DNA from: an uncultured Collinsella sp.
GTDB lineage: Bacteria; Actinomycetota; Coriobacteriia; Coriobacteriales; Coriobacteriaceae
Assembly: GCA_900765115.1 (NCBI GenBank)
Contig: CAAFQK010000101.1
Location: forward strand, 1-23,121
DNA length: 23,121 nt
Direction of reading: 5' to 3'
The notes under the pieces were generated by a model. It ran no database searches. It was not told the DNA's origin and saw nothing but the letters and a program-made list of their open reading frames with translations. A program made the position numbers and the translations under genes. This document shows, in pieces, positions 7,395-16,119 of the stretch (positions are counted from its first letter, which is position 1; each line of letters opens with the position of its first letter).

Positions 7395-9623
7395 ATGGAG
7401 CAATCGAGCCTGTTTGGTGACGGCGTGGACATCGATACCGAAACGCCCGCGAGCGTGGATGCCGCCGCACCGGCCGATGCCCGTGCCCAGGCGGCGGCGC
7501 GTGCGGCCGAGCTGCGCCACGAGCTCGATTACCACGCCTATCGCTACTACATGCTCGATGCGCCCGAGATCACGGACGCCGCCTTTGACAAAATGCTCGT
7601 TGAGCTGCAGGAAATCGAGGCGACCTACCCCGACCTGGTGACGCCCGACAGCTATACCCAGCGCGTGGGCGGCTACGTGAGCGAGCAGTTTACGCCGGTC
7701 ACGCACATGGCGCGCATGTATTCCATGGACGATGCCATGGATCTGGACGAACTTGACGCGTGGCTCCAGCGCGCCGAGGATGCGCTCGGTGCCGGCAGCG
7801 TTACCTATACCTGCGAGCTTAAGATCGACGGTCTGGGCGTGGCACTTACCTACCAAAACGGCACCTTTGTGCGCGCCGCCACGCGCGGCGACGGCACCAC
7901 GGGCGAGGACGTATCGCTCAACGTGCGCACCATCAAGGATGTGCCCATGCATCTGTCCGAGCCGGCGCTCGCCCACATGGCCGCCGATCGCGAGCGCACC
8001 ATCGAAGTACGCGGCGAGGTCTATATGCCCAAGGGCAGCTTTGTTCGTCTGAACGACGAGGCCGATGCCGAGGGTCGCGACCCCTTCGCCAACCCGCGCA
8101 ACGCCGCCGCCGGCAGCCTGCGCCAAAAGGATCCCAAGGTCACGGCACGCCGTGACCTGGCCACCTTTATCTATGCCATTGCCGATACCGACCCGTTGCA
8201 CGTCCACAGCCAGCGCGAGTTTCTGGACTGGCTGCGTAGCGCCGGCTTTAGCGTCAACCCCAACGTGGCTCGTTGCGCCACGCCGGCCGAGGTCCACGAG
8301 TTCTGTGCCCAGGCGCTCGAGCATCGCGGTGAACTGGACTACGATATCGACGGCGTGGTCGTAAAGGTCGACAGCTTTCAACAGCAGCTCGACCTGGGCT
8401 TTACCGCCCGCGCGCCGCGCTGGGCCATTGCCTTTAAGTTCCCGCCCGAGGAAAAGCAGACCGTCCTGCGCGAGATACGCATCCAGGTGGGTCGCACCGG
8501 TGTGCTCACGCCGGTCGCCGAGTTCGATCCGGTGACGGTTGCCGGCTCCACCATCGCGCGCGCCACGCTGCACAATATCGACGAGATTCGCCGCAAAAAC
8601 GTGCGCGAGGGCGACACTATCATCGTGCACAAGGCAGGCGACGTGATCCCCGAGGTCGTGGGCCCGGTGCTCGACAAGCGCCCGGGCGATTCGGTCGACT
8701 GGCGCATGCCCGAGGTCTGCCCCGTGTGCGGCAGCCCCGTGGTTCACGAGGATGGCGAGGTAGCCTACCGCTGCGTGTCCATCGACTGCCCCGCACAGCT
8801 CAAGGAGCGCCTGCTCCACTGGGTGAGCCGCGGCTGCATGGACGTCGACGGCCTGGGCGACGAGATCGTCGACAAGATGATCGCCGCCGGTCTGATCCAC
8901 GATGTCGCGGACTTCTACCAGCTCACGGTCGACGATATCGCCGGCCTGGATACGGGGCGCGTGTACGCGAGCACCAATAGCAAAAAGGGCGTTAAGAAGG
9001 GCGATCCCATTCCGGTAGGCCTCAAGACGGCCGAGAAAATCATCGCCGAGCTCAACAAGTCCAAGAGCCAGCCACTCGGGCGTGTGCTGTTTGCCCTGGG
9101 CATCCGCCATGTGGGCAAGAGCGTGGGCGAGGTCATCGCCGAGCGATTCCTGTCGATTGACAAGCTCATCTTGGCGAGCGAAGAGGATATTGCCGAGTGC
9201 GAGGGCATCGGTCCCAAGATTGCGGCGAGCGTCAAACAGTTCCTGGCCGTGCCCGAAAACCTTGCCGTGCTGGAGCGCTTGCGCCAGGCTGGTCTGTCGC
9301 TCGAGGTCGACTTGGGCGCCGCGCACGCGCAAGCCGCGGCCGACGCTGGCGTGGCGGGCGAGCTCGCCGACGCACAGCCGCTTGCGGGCCTGACCTTCGT
9401 GCTCACCGGCACGCTCGTCAACCGCACTCGCGACGAGGCGGGCGCGGCGCTCAAGGTGCTCGGCGCCAAGGTTTCGGGTAGCGTGTCAAAGAAGACGAGC
9501 TATCTGGTCGCCGGCCCCAAAGCGGGCTCTAAACTAACCAAGGCCGAGCAGCTGGGTGTACCCGTACTGGATGAGGATGCACTCGAGCAGATCCTGGCGA
9601 CTGGTCAGGTGCCCCAGGCTTAG
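7395..9623 (+). CDS. ligA: NAD-dependent DNA ligase LigA
   Basis: A 742-residue enzyme that seals nicks in duplex DNA using NAD, needed for replication and repair. Visible parts are domain Ia (YHAYRYYMLDAPEITDAAFD, about 46-65), the adenylation domain with catalytic lysine K143 in ELKIDGLG, and RGDGTTGEDVSLN. An OB fold follows (about 335-430), then a zinc finger with C442, C445, C460 and C465. Helix-hairpin-helix repeats lie at about 470-625, and a C-terminal BRCT domain at about 665-742. It is longer than the usual near 670 residues because of an alanine-rich N-terminal extension (about 1-38) and an insert of about 20 residues near 518-540 (TGRVYASTNSKKGVKKGD). The ATG at 7395 has AAGGAG at 7382-7387. 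An in-frame GTG at 7350 lacks a site and is rejected. Confidence 0.97.
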   Translation: MEQSSLFGDGVDIDTETPASVDAAAPADARAQAAARAAELRHELDYHAYRYYMLDAPEITDAAFDKMLVELQEIEATYPDLVTPDSYTQRVGGYVSEQFTPVTHMARMYSMDDAMDLDELDAWLQRAEDALGAGSVTYTCELKIDGLGVALTYQNGTFVRAATRGDGTTGEDVSLNVRTIKDVPMHLSEPALAHMAADRERTIEVRGEVYMPKGSFVRLNDEADAEGRDPFANPRNAAAGSLRQKDPKVTARRDLATFIYAIADTDPLHVHSQREFLDWLRSAGFSVNPNVARCATPAEVHEFCAQALEHRGELDYDIDGVVVKVDSFQQQLDLGFTARAPRWAIAFKFPPEEKQTVLREIRIQVGRTGVLTPVAEFDPVTVAGSTIARATLHNIDEIRRKNVREGDTIIVHKAGDVIPEVVGPVLDKRPGDSVDWRMPEVCPVCGSPVVHEDGEVAYRCVSIDCPAQLKERLLHWVSRGCMDVDGLGDEIVDKMIAAGLIHDVADFYQLTVDDIAGLDTGRVYASTNSKKGVKKGDPIPVGLKTAEKIIAELNKSKSQPLGRVLFALGIRHVGKSVGEVIAERFLSIDKLILASEEDIAECEGIGPKIAASVKQFLAVPENLAVLERLRQAGLSLEVDLGAAHAQAAADAGVAGELADAQPLAGLTFVLTGTLVNRTRDEAGAALKVLGAKVSGSVSKKTSYLVAGPKAGSKLTKAEQLGVPVLDEDALEQILATGQVPQA

Positions 9624-9642
9624 CGCATTGATAGCCTAATTG

Positions 9643-9683
9643 AAGAACCGCCCGGGAAGCATGATGCCTTCCGGGCGGTTCTT
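9643..9683 (+). terminator. Bidirectional terminator between ligA and the MerR pseudogene
   Basis: Stem AAGAACCGCCCGG / CCGGGCGGTTCTT extended by a few pairs and one bulged G, with a loop around ATGATG. A short T-rich tract lies on the ligA side and an A-rich tract serves the opposite strand. It sits between convergent genes and touches the stop codon of the leftward gene. Confidence 0.85.
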
Positions 9684-10529
9684 ACTTTGCTGGGGCAACC
9701 GGCACCGTGATCTGCGTTACGTAGGTTGCCGGGTCGTCGCTGATGATGTCATCGATAAGGGCGATCTCGCGCGAAGGCCCGGTGGGCGCCAGGTTGTGCT
9801 CGCGCATATAGCCGAGCAGCTGCTTATAGCGCGGGGCTGCTTGCCCGTGCGTGCCGCGGAAGCTTATGGTCAGGCAGCGCGCGGCAGGTCGCGTCTCAAC
9901 GTCGCCCAAGTAATCATCGGTGTCATCGAGCAGCAGGAAGACCTCGTCGTAGCCATCAAAGTCGCCGGCGGTCAGGCGCTCGGGCGCGATGCCCACACCC
10001 AGATTGCCCAGATAGGCAAAGGTTTCGTGCTGCCCTGCTGAAGCTGGCGGATATGCCATCCCAGCGAATAGGCGTCGGTGGGATTGACGCGCTCGTGCAG
10101 CGTGGCGCAGCGAAGTTCGGGTTCCTCGATTTCGCTAATGGTGTCGAGATCAGCATTCAAAGCGCCATGAAGCAAGGCAAGCCGCTGGTCAATCTTGCGC
10201 GACATGCGCTCCAACTCACGCCGCCTGTGCTCAATTAACTCCTGTTGCTTGGTCAGTTGCCGTTGCATCAAATCCATATCGCGCGTAGTGACAAACTCGC
10301 GAATTTGCGCCAACGGCAAGTCGAGAACGCGCAGGTTGCCGATGGTGTTGAGGGTGGAGAGCTGCCGGGATCCGTAGTAGCGGTACCCACTCGTTGGATC
10401 GACATATGCCGGCTCCAATAGCCCCATCTGTTCGTAATGGCGCAGTGTGCCCACGCTCAAATTGAGCAAGCGCGCCACCTCGCCAATGCGGAGCAGGCCG
10501 TCGGTATGTTCAGCGTGTGCGTCGGTCAC
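9682..10529 (-). pseudogene. MerR-family regulator with GyrI-like effector domain, broken by a frameshift
   Basis: Reading leftward from a GTG at 10529 (AAAGGAG seven nt upstream), the protein has a MerR winged helix (LRIGEVARLLNLSVGTLRHY, about 13-32, and SGYRYYG), a coiled-coil dimerisation helix (about 80-125), and the start of a GyrI-like ligand-binding domain. At about residue 166 the frame fails. The first frame runs on for about 19 unrelated residues and stops at 9972. The second frame (from about 10033 to 9682) continues the GyrI-like domain (QHETFAYLGNLGVG to YVTQITVPV). One missing base in the G run at 10033-10035 (CCC on the plus strand) explains it. Intact, it would be about 282 residues and drug-responsive. 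It lies 57 bp downstream of the MATE gene in the same direction. A sequencing error is possible. Confidence 0.85.
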
Positions 10530-10586
10530 AGGACCGCTCCTTTCGGAAAAAAGCAGGGGAGGGGCGCCAGGGATCGCGTCGCCCCG

Positions 10587-11933
10587 CTACGCCACGAGCT
10601 TGTCAAAAGTTCCGCGGCGGTTGAGCACGGTAAATGCAATCACGCAGATGGCCGCCGACAGAATCGACCCGCACGGCGAGGCGATACCCATGGGGAACAG
10701 CGTGTCGGAATAGGCGTTCGACAGCAGCCAAGCGCCGGGCACGCGAATGAGGGCCACGGCCAGCACGTTGTGCGCAAAGCCGATGTAGCTCTTGCCGTAT
10801 GCGGCGAAAAAGCCGCTAAAGCAAATGTGGATGCCGGCAAAAATTGCGTCGAAAATATAGCTGCGCATATAGCCGGTACCGGCCGCGACCACTGCAGCGT
10901 CCTTGGCAAAAAAGCCAATAAACGCCGGCGCTACCAGCCACATCAGCACCGTGATTAGGCAGCCGTACACGACCGAGATGGTCATGGCGTCCTTGAGTAC
11001 CTGACGCGCGCGGTCGCCCTTGCCCGCGCCGGCGTTTTGCGCCGTGAGCGCGCTGACGGTAGCGCCCATGGAACTCGGCACGATAAACAAAAAGCTGATC
11101 ATCTTCTCGACCAAGCCCACGGCGGCGGCATCAACCAGGCCGCGGTGGTTGGCGATGACGGTGATGAACATAAACGCCACCTGGATGCAGCCGTCCTGCA
11201 CGGCTACGGGCACGCCGATCTTAAGGATGCTGCCGAGCACCTCGGGCTGGGGGCGCAGGTCGCTGCGCTTGAGGTGCATGTGCGTACGGCGGCTCTTGAG
11301 CCACACGAGCGCGAGAGCCACGCTCGCCGTCTGCGCGATGACTGTGCCGAGTGCCGCGCCTACGGGGCCGAGCCCCATGTGGCCGATAAACAGAAAGTCG
11401 AGCGCGATGTTGATGATGCATGCCACGCCAATCACGTACATGGGCGAGCGCGAATCGCCCAGCCCGCGAAAGATGGCCGAGAGGATGTTGTACGCGGCGA
11501 TAAAGGGAATGCCGATAAAGCAAATGCGCAGGTAGGCGGCGGTGCCTTCGACCGCCTCGGCCGGCGTGCCAATGAGCGCCACGATCTGCGGGCACAGTGC
11601 GAGCAAGGCGGCGGCCAGTACCACCGAGACACCCATAAAGAGCGTGATGGTATTGCCGATAGCGGTCTCGGCGCGGTCAAACCGGCGCGAGCCCACGGCG
11701 TGGCCGACGATAACCGTCGTTCCCATGGCCAGGCCCACGAGCGTCACGGTAATGATATAGAGCGTCTGCGCGCCGTTGCCCACGGCGGTGATGCCGGCGG
11801 CGCCGCTAAACTGTCCCATCATGTACAGGTCGGCCATGCCGTAGAGCATCTGCAAAAAGTACGAGAGCATATAGGGCAGGGCAAAGACCGCGATGGTCTT
11901 AAGGACATTGCCGCGTGTGAGGTCGTGTTCCAT
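10587..11933 (-). CDS. MATE-family multidrug/sodium exporter
   Basis: A 448-residue integral membrane protein with about 12 hydrophobic helices in two homologous halves, the layout of MATE exporters that use an ion gradient to expel cationic drugs. The N-terminus (NVLKTIAVFALPYMLSYFLQ, then YGMADLYMMGQFSGAAGITAVG) is a typical first MATE repeat, and the second half begins near LRPQPEVLGSILKIGVPVAVQ. Length is normal. The ATG at 11933 has only a weak ribosome binding site. The gene is the first of a leftward pair with the broken MerR regulator. A MerR-type promoter at 11974-12004 points into it, so drug-induced expression is likely. The substrate cannot be predicted. Confidence 0.92.
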   Translation of the reverse strand: MEHDLTRGNVLKTIAVFALPYMLSYFLQMLYGMADLYMMGQFSGAAGITAVGNGAQTLYIITVTLVGLAMGTTVIVGHAVGSRRFDRAETAIGNTITLFMGVSVVLAAALLALCPQIVALIGTPAEAVEGTAAYLRICFIGIPFIAAYNILSAIFRGLGDSRSPMYVIGVACIINIALDFLFIGHMGLGPVGAALGTVIAQTASVALALVWLKSRRTHMHLKRSDLRPQPEVLGSILKIGVPVAVQDGCIQVAFMFITVIANHRGLVDAAAVGLVEKMISFLFIVPSSMGATVSALTAQNAGAGKGDRARQVLKDAMTISVVYGCLITVLMWLVAPAFIGFFAKDAAVVAAGTGYMRSYIFDAIFAGIHICFSGFFAAYGKSYIGFAHNVLAVALIRVPGAWLLSNAYSDTLFPMGIASPCGSILSAAICVIAFTVLNRRGTFDKLVA

Positions 11934-11973
11934 AGGTGGGGCTTTCTGGCTGGGTTTGTTTTGCTACCAGTGT

Positions 11974-12004
11974 AGTGAAAACCCTACAACGATTATAGAG
12001 TCAA
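11974..12004 (-). promoter_or_regulatory. MerR-type promoter and operator driving the MATE-merR pair
   Basis: On the minus strand a -35 TTGACT (11999-12004) and a -10-like TTCACT (11974-11979) are separated by 19 bp, the over-long spacing typical of promoters activated by MerR proteins. The spacer region holds the dyad ACTCTATAA-TCG-TTGTAGGGT (7 of 9 positions paired). MerR proteins bind such dyads and untwist the DNA to bring the two elements into line. Confidence 0.7.
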
Positions 12005-12123
12005 GGTTTATGTTGGCAGTGGGGCGAAAAAGTCACGCTCGCGTTCATTTCCAATTGAATACGGACGTGCGCCCTGTGAGCATGGCGCCTGCACTAGCCT
12101 TGCAGAAATCGATTTCGGAGCAC

Positions 12124-12151
12124 TTGACACCGCCGCACGGCGCGCCATAAT
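12124..12151 (+). promoter_or_regulatory. Sigma-70-type promoter for the ABC exporter operon
   Basis: A perfect -35 TTGACA (12124-12129), a 16-bp spacer and CATAAT (12146-12151, five of six matches) lie 41 bp before the GTG start at 12193. It diverges from the MerR-type promoter in the same 259-bp spacer. Confidence 0.72.
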
Positions 12152-12192
12152 ACTTGGGTTTGCGAACAACGTTTGATAGGGGATGAACCTGC

Positions 12193-14013
12193 GTGCGCAA
12201 TCTCAAGATTTTGTTTTCCTATCTGGGGGCATACCGCCGCGATGCCATGCTCGGCGTGCTCTTTGTGACGGCCGAGACGGCGCTCGAGCTGTTTATCCCG
12301 GTCATCATGGCAAATATCATCGATGTGGGCGTGCCCGCGGGCGACATCAACTACATGCTGTTGCAGGGCACGTATATGTTGGTATGCGCCGCATGTTCGC
12401 TGGTACTTGGCTTGGGCTATGCACGCACGTCTGCTCGCGTCGCCTCGGGGCTGGGCGCTAACTTGCGCGAGGCGGAGTACCGCAAGATCCAGACGCTCGC
12501 TTTTGGCAATCTGGATAACTACGACGCCAGCTCGCTCGTCACCCGCATGACTACCGATATCACCGTCATCCAAAATGCCATCGGCAATGGCTTTCGCCCC
12601 ATGGTGCGCGGTCCCGTGACGCTCATCGTCGGCTTGGTCTATGCGCTGGTGCTGTCGCGTCCGCTCGCTACGGTATTCGCGATCATCCTGCCGGTGCTGG
12701 CGATCGTGCTGGGCGTTATTACCTACCGTGTCAGTCCGCTCTACCGCCAGCTGCAGACCTCGATGGACCATCTCAACGGCGTGGTGCAGGAGGACCTCAC
12801 CGCCGTGCGCGCCGTCAAGGCGTACGTACGCGCCGAGCACGAGGAGGCCAAGTTCGATGCTGTCAATACCGAGCTTGCGCATACGGCGACGAAGACCTTT
12901 GGCAACGCTGTGCTCAACTTGCCGGTGTTTCAGCTGTCGATGTACGTGGCGGCGCTTTCCATTCTGTGGATCGGCGGTCGCATGATTCTTGCCGGCGAGC
13001 TCGGCGTGGGCTCGCTCACGGGCTTTATGAGCTATGTGCTGCTGATCATGAACTCGCTCATGATGATTTCCAACGTGTTTTTGCTGCTCACGCGCGCACT
13101 TGCCAGCGTGGAACGCATCTCGCGGGTGCTCGACGAGCGTTCGCTTATCCAGGCGCCCGACGCTGCCGCTGCCGTGCACGAGGTGGCCGACGGAAGCATC
13201 GAGTTTCGCGACGTGTCGTTTAAGTACCGCGCGGATGCTGCCGAGGATGTACTCGAGCATATTGACCTTTGCATTGAGGCGGGCTCCACGGTGGGCGTGC
13301 TCGGCGGCACGGGCTCGGGCAAGAGTTCGCTTGTGCAGCTGATCGCGCGCCTGTACGACGCCACCGAAGGCGCCGTACTCGTGGGCGGGCGCGATGTGCG
13401 CAATTACGACCTGGTTGCCCTGCGCGACGCCGTGGGTATCGTGCTGCAAAAGAACGTGCTGTTTACGGGTACCGTGCGCGAGAACCTGCAGTGGGGCAAT
13501 CCGCAGGCGTCGGACGATGAGCTCCTCGCGGCCTGCCGGGCGGCATGCGTGGACGAGTTCCTGGATCGCATCGGCGGGCTGGACGGCGAGTTGGGCCAAG
13601 GCGGCGCCGGTGTTTCGGGCGGCCAGAAGCAACGCCTGTGCATTGCGCGCACGCTGCTCAAGCATCCGCGCGTGCTCATTTTTGATGACTCAACCAGCGC
13701 GGTCGATATGGCGACCGACGCTAAGATTCGCGAGCATATTGCTCAGATTCCCAATACGACGGTGATTGTCATTGCGCAGCGCATTGCGAGCGTTATGGAT
13801 GCCGACCGCATCGTGGTGTTGGACGACGGCTGTGTCCACGGTGTGGGCACGCACGAGGAGCTGCTGGCGGGCGACGCCATTTATCAGGAGATCTATGCCT
13901 CGCAGATGGAGTTTGCGGGGGATGCGGGCGTCGTGGATGGCGCAAATGCCCTGTCTTCCTCTGGCCCCAGTGGATCGCTTCAGGCTGCGAAAGGAGATGA
14001 GCATCGTGCCTAA
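12193..14013 (+). CDS. ABC exporter subunit 1 (fused permease-ATPase, degenerate Walker B)
   Basis: A 606-residue half-transporter. Residues about 1-310 form a six-helix exporter membrane domain; about 335-575 are the nucleotide-binding domain. Walker A is GGTGSGKS (371-378, K377), the signature is VSGGQ (474-478), and Walker B is VLIFDDSTSAVD (D498). The residue after D498 is D499 in place of the catalytic glutamate, a mark of the degenerate ATP site in heterodimeric exporters such as TM287/288, BmrCD and LmrCD. The GTG at 12193 has AGGGGAT at 12178-12184. The stop overlaps the next gene, so the two are coupled. It probably exports drugs or lipids in a dimer with the downstream subunit. It is divergent from the MATE exporter. 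Confidence 0.93.
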   Translation: MRNLKILFSYLGAYRRDAMLGVLFVTAETALELFIPVIMANIIDVGVPAGDINYMLLQGTYMLVCAACSLVLGLGYARTSARVASGLGANLREAEYRKIQTLAFGNLDNYDASSLVTRMTTDITVIQNAIGNGFRPMVRGPVTLIVGLVYALVLSRPLATVFAIILPVLAIVLGVITYRVSPLYRQLQTSMDHLNGVVQEDLTAVRAVKAYVRAEHEEAKFDAVNTELAHTATKTFGNAVLNLPVFQLSMYVAALSILWIGGRMILAGELGVGSLTGFMSYVLLIMNSLMMISNVFLLLTRALASVERISRVLDERSLIQAPDAAAAVHEVADGSIEFRDVSFKYRADAAEDVLEHIDLCIEAGSTVGVLGGTGSGKSSLVQLIARLYDATEGAVLVGGRDVRNYDLVALRDAVGIVLQKNVLFTGTVRENLQWGNPQASDDELLAACRAACVDEFLDRIGGLDGELGQGGAGVSGGQKQRLCIARTLLKHPRVLIFDDSTSAVDMATDAKIREHIAQIPNTTVIVIAQRIASVMDADRIVVLDDGCVHGVGTHEELLAGDAIYQEIYASQMEFAGDAGVVDGANALSSSGPSGSLQAAKGDEHRA

Positions 14014-15904
14014 GACATCCGCTCAGGCCCGTCCCGCCAATCTGGCGCAGACGCTTCGCCGCCTGCTCTCCTACATGGGGCATGCCAAGTTCTCGCTGCT
14101 CGCAGTGGGTGTGCTTGCCTCTGTGGCCGCCATCGCAAGCCTTGCCGGTACCTACATGGTGCGCCCCATCGTCAACGGTTTGGCAACGGGCGGCGAGGAA
14201 CTGCTCGCCAAGCAGGTTATCTTTACCGCTGCCATCTACGCCGCGGGCGTGCTCTCGGCTCTGGGCTACTCACAGATTATGGTGCGCGCGGCCCAGCGCG
14301 TGGTCTCCGATATCCGCCGCGACCTGTTTGCGCACATCCAGATGCTGCCGCTGAGCTACTTCGACAGCACGCGCTCGGGTGACATCATGAGCTTCTTTAC
14401 CAACGATGTCGACACCGTCTCCGAGGCGCTCAACAACAGCTTTGCCAACGTGATTCAGGCGAGCATCCAGGTGGTCGGCACCACGGCCATGCTCATCATC
14501 CTCAACTGGCAGCTCACGATTATCACGCTCGTGTGCGATGTGGCCATTGTGCTGTACGCGCGCTACTCGGGCATGCGTTCCAAGCGCTTTTTTGCCGCCC
14601 AACAGGCGTCGCTGGGCGATTTGGACGGATATATCGAAGAGATGGTCTCGGGCCAAAAGGTCATCAAGGTCTTTAATCACGAACAGGCCAACGTGGCTGG
14701 TTTTGACGCGCGCAACCAAGAGCTGCGCCGCACCGGTGGTGCCGCGCAGGCCTACGCCAACTCGATGGTGCCCATGACCGTGGTGATCGGCTATGCCAAC
14801 TACGCCATCGTTGCGGTGGCAGGCGGCATGCTCTGCATCAACGGTCTGGCCGATGTAGGTGCGCTCGCAAGCTACCTGGTCTTTGTGCGTCAGGCCGCCA
14901 TGCCCATCAATCAGTTTACGCAGCTGGGCAACTTCTTGCTCAACGCGCTGGCCGGAGCCGAGCGCCTGTTTGCCGCCATGGATCTTGAGCCCGAGGTGGA
15001 CGAGGGCTGCGTGGAGCTGGTGCAGACGGGCGACGCCGCGTGGGCATGGAAGATTCCCGAGGGCCAGGGCGTGGGCGCGTACGGGCACCTGCATGATGTG
15101 GCTGCCGTTGATGAGTCGGGCCGTGCGGTGGCTGCCGACGGCACCGAGCTCACGTGCGGCTTGGTCCCGCTCGCCGGCGACGTGCGCTTCCATGCCGTGG
15201 ACTTTTCCTACGTGCCGGGCACCCGTGTGCTCACGGACCTCAACCTGTTTGCCAAGCCGGGGCAAAAGATCGCCTTTGTGGGCTCCACAGGCGCAGGTAA
15301 GACGACCATCACCAACCTCATCAACCGCTTCTACGAGGTCGATGACGGCGAGATCACGTACGACGGCATTGACGTCAAGCACATTGCCAAGGCCAGCCTG
15401 CGCGGATCGCTCGGCATTGTGCTGCAGGACACGCACCTGTTTAGCGGCACCATTGCGCAGAACATCCGCTTTGGCAAGCTCGACGCGACTGACGAGGAGG
15501 TGCGCGCCGCAGCCGAGGCGGCCTGCGCGGATTCGTTTATCCGCCGCCTGCCTAGAGGGTACGACACACCGGTTACGGCCGACGGCGCCAACCTGTCGCA
15601 GGGCCAACGCCAGCTGCTCGCCATTGCGCGCGTGGCTGTTGCCGACCCGCCCGTGCTCATCTTGGACGAGGCCACGAGCTCTATCGACACGCGCACCGAA
15701 AAGCTCATCGAACGCGGTATGGACCGCATCATGCGCGGACGCACCACGTTTATGATTGCGCACCGCCTGTCCACCGTCCGCGACGCCGACGCCATCATGG
15801 TCCTCGAACACGGCCGCATCATCGAGCGCGGTACCCACGAAGAGTTGCTCGCCCAGCACGGCGAGTACTGGCAGCTGGCGCATGGCTTAAAAGAGTTGGA
15901 TTAA
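14006..15904 (+). CDS. ABC exporter subunit 2 (fused permease-ATPase, canonical Walker B)
   Basis: A 632-residue partner half-transporter. About residues 15-320 are the membrane domain and about 390-630 the ATPase. It has Walker A GSTGAGKTT (near 425-433), signature LSQGQ, and Walker B VLILDEATSSID with the catalytic glutamate E555. A stretch of about 60 residues (near 335-390, AAWAWKIPEGQGVGAYGHLH region) sits between the two domains and is longer than usual. AAGGAG (13991-13996) abuts an ATG at 13997, too close to use, so the GTG at 14006 (9-nt spacing) is the better start; it overlaps subunit 1 by 8 bp. With subunit 1 it should form one heterodimeric exporter with a single fully competent ATP site. 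Confidence 0.93.
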   Translation: MPKTSAQARPANLAQTLRRLLSYMGHAKFSLLAVGVLASVAAIASLAGTYMVRPIVNGLATGGEELLAKQVIFTAAIYAAGVLSALGYSQIMVRAAQRVVSDIRRDLFAHIQMLPLSYFDSTRSGDIMSFFTNDVDTVSEALNNSFANVIQASIQVVGTTAMLIILNWQLTIITLVCDVAIVLYARYSGMRSKRFFAAQQASLGDLDGYIEEMVSGQKVIKVFNHEQANVAGFDARNQELRRTGGAAQAYANSMVPMTVVIGYANYAIVAVAGGMLCINGLADVGALASYLVFVRQAAMPINQFTQLGNFLLNALAGAERLFAAMDLEPEVDEGCVELVQTGDAAWAWKIPEGQGVGAYGHLHDVAAVDESGRAVAADGTELTCGLVPLAGDVRFHAVDFSYVPGTRVLTDLNLFAKPGQKIAFVGSTGAGKTTITNLINRFYEVDDGEITYDGIDVKHIAKASLRGSLGIVLQDTHLFSGTIAQNIRFGKLDATDEEVRAAAEAACADSFIRRLPRGYDTPVTADGANLSQGQRQLLAIARVAVADPPVLILDEATSSIDTRTEKLIERGMDRIMRGRTTFMIAHRLSTVRDADAIMVLEHGRIIERGTHEELLAQHGEYWQLAHGLKELD

Positions 15905-15953
15905 CCCGTTCGAGCACGATGCTTTGGCCCTTCCGTGCCCCTCACCTCGCCTC

Positions 15954-16018
15954 AAACCATCACAACATTCGACGTTTTTTGCCAAAAACGGGAAAAGCAT
16001 CGAATGTTGCGATGGTTT
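15954..16018 (+). repeat. Repeat family R, copy R1 (65-bp hairpin)
   Basis: Outer arms AAACCATCACAACATTCGA and TCGAATGTTGCGATGGTTT pair with one mismatch. The loop holds an inner palindrome CGTTTTT-TGCC-AAAAACG. The right arm runs into further T residues (to 16020), so it could terminate the ABC operon. It differs from R2 at two of 65 positions and has the same orientation. Confidence 0.85.
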
Positions 16019-16119
16019 TTCTACCACTCGATCGGGCGGAATCGCTTTCTTGCGCACGAAGGTGTGCGGACCCGTGGGCAGGGGAATAAGGTTGGTTATC
16101 CGACTCCATTGGAGGGCTC

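Noticed and set aside
7254..9332. Very long open frame on the minus strand opposite ligA (692 residues)
   Set aside because: It mirrors ligA codon structure in GC-rich DNA, has no recognisable domain, and ligA is certain on the other strand.
11986..11997. TATAAT on the minus strand as the -10 of the MATE promoter
   Set aside because: No -35 is found at the right distance, and the same bases form one half of the MerR-type dyad between TTGACT and TTCACT.
12094..15883. Long minus-strand open frames opposite the ABC exporter genes
   Set aside because: They are antisense shadows of high-GC genes with His/Arg-rich, family-less translations.
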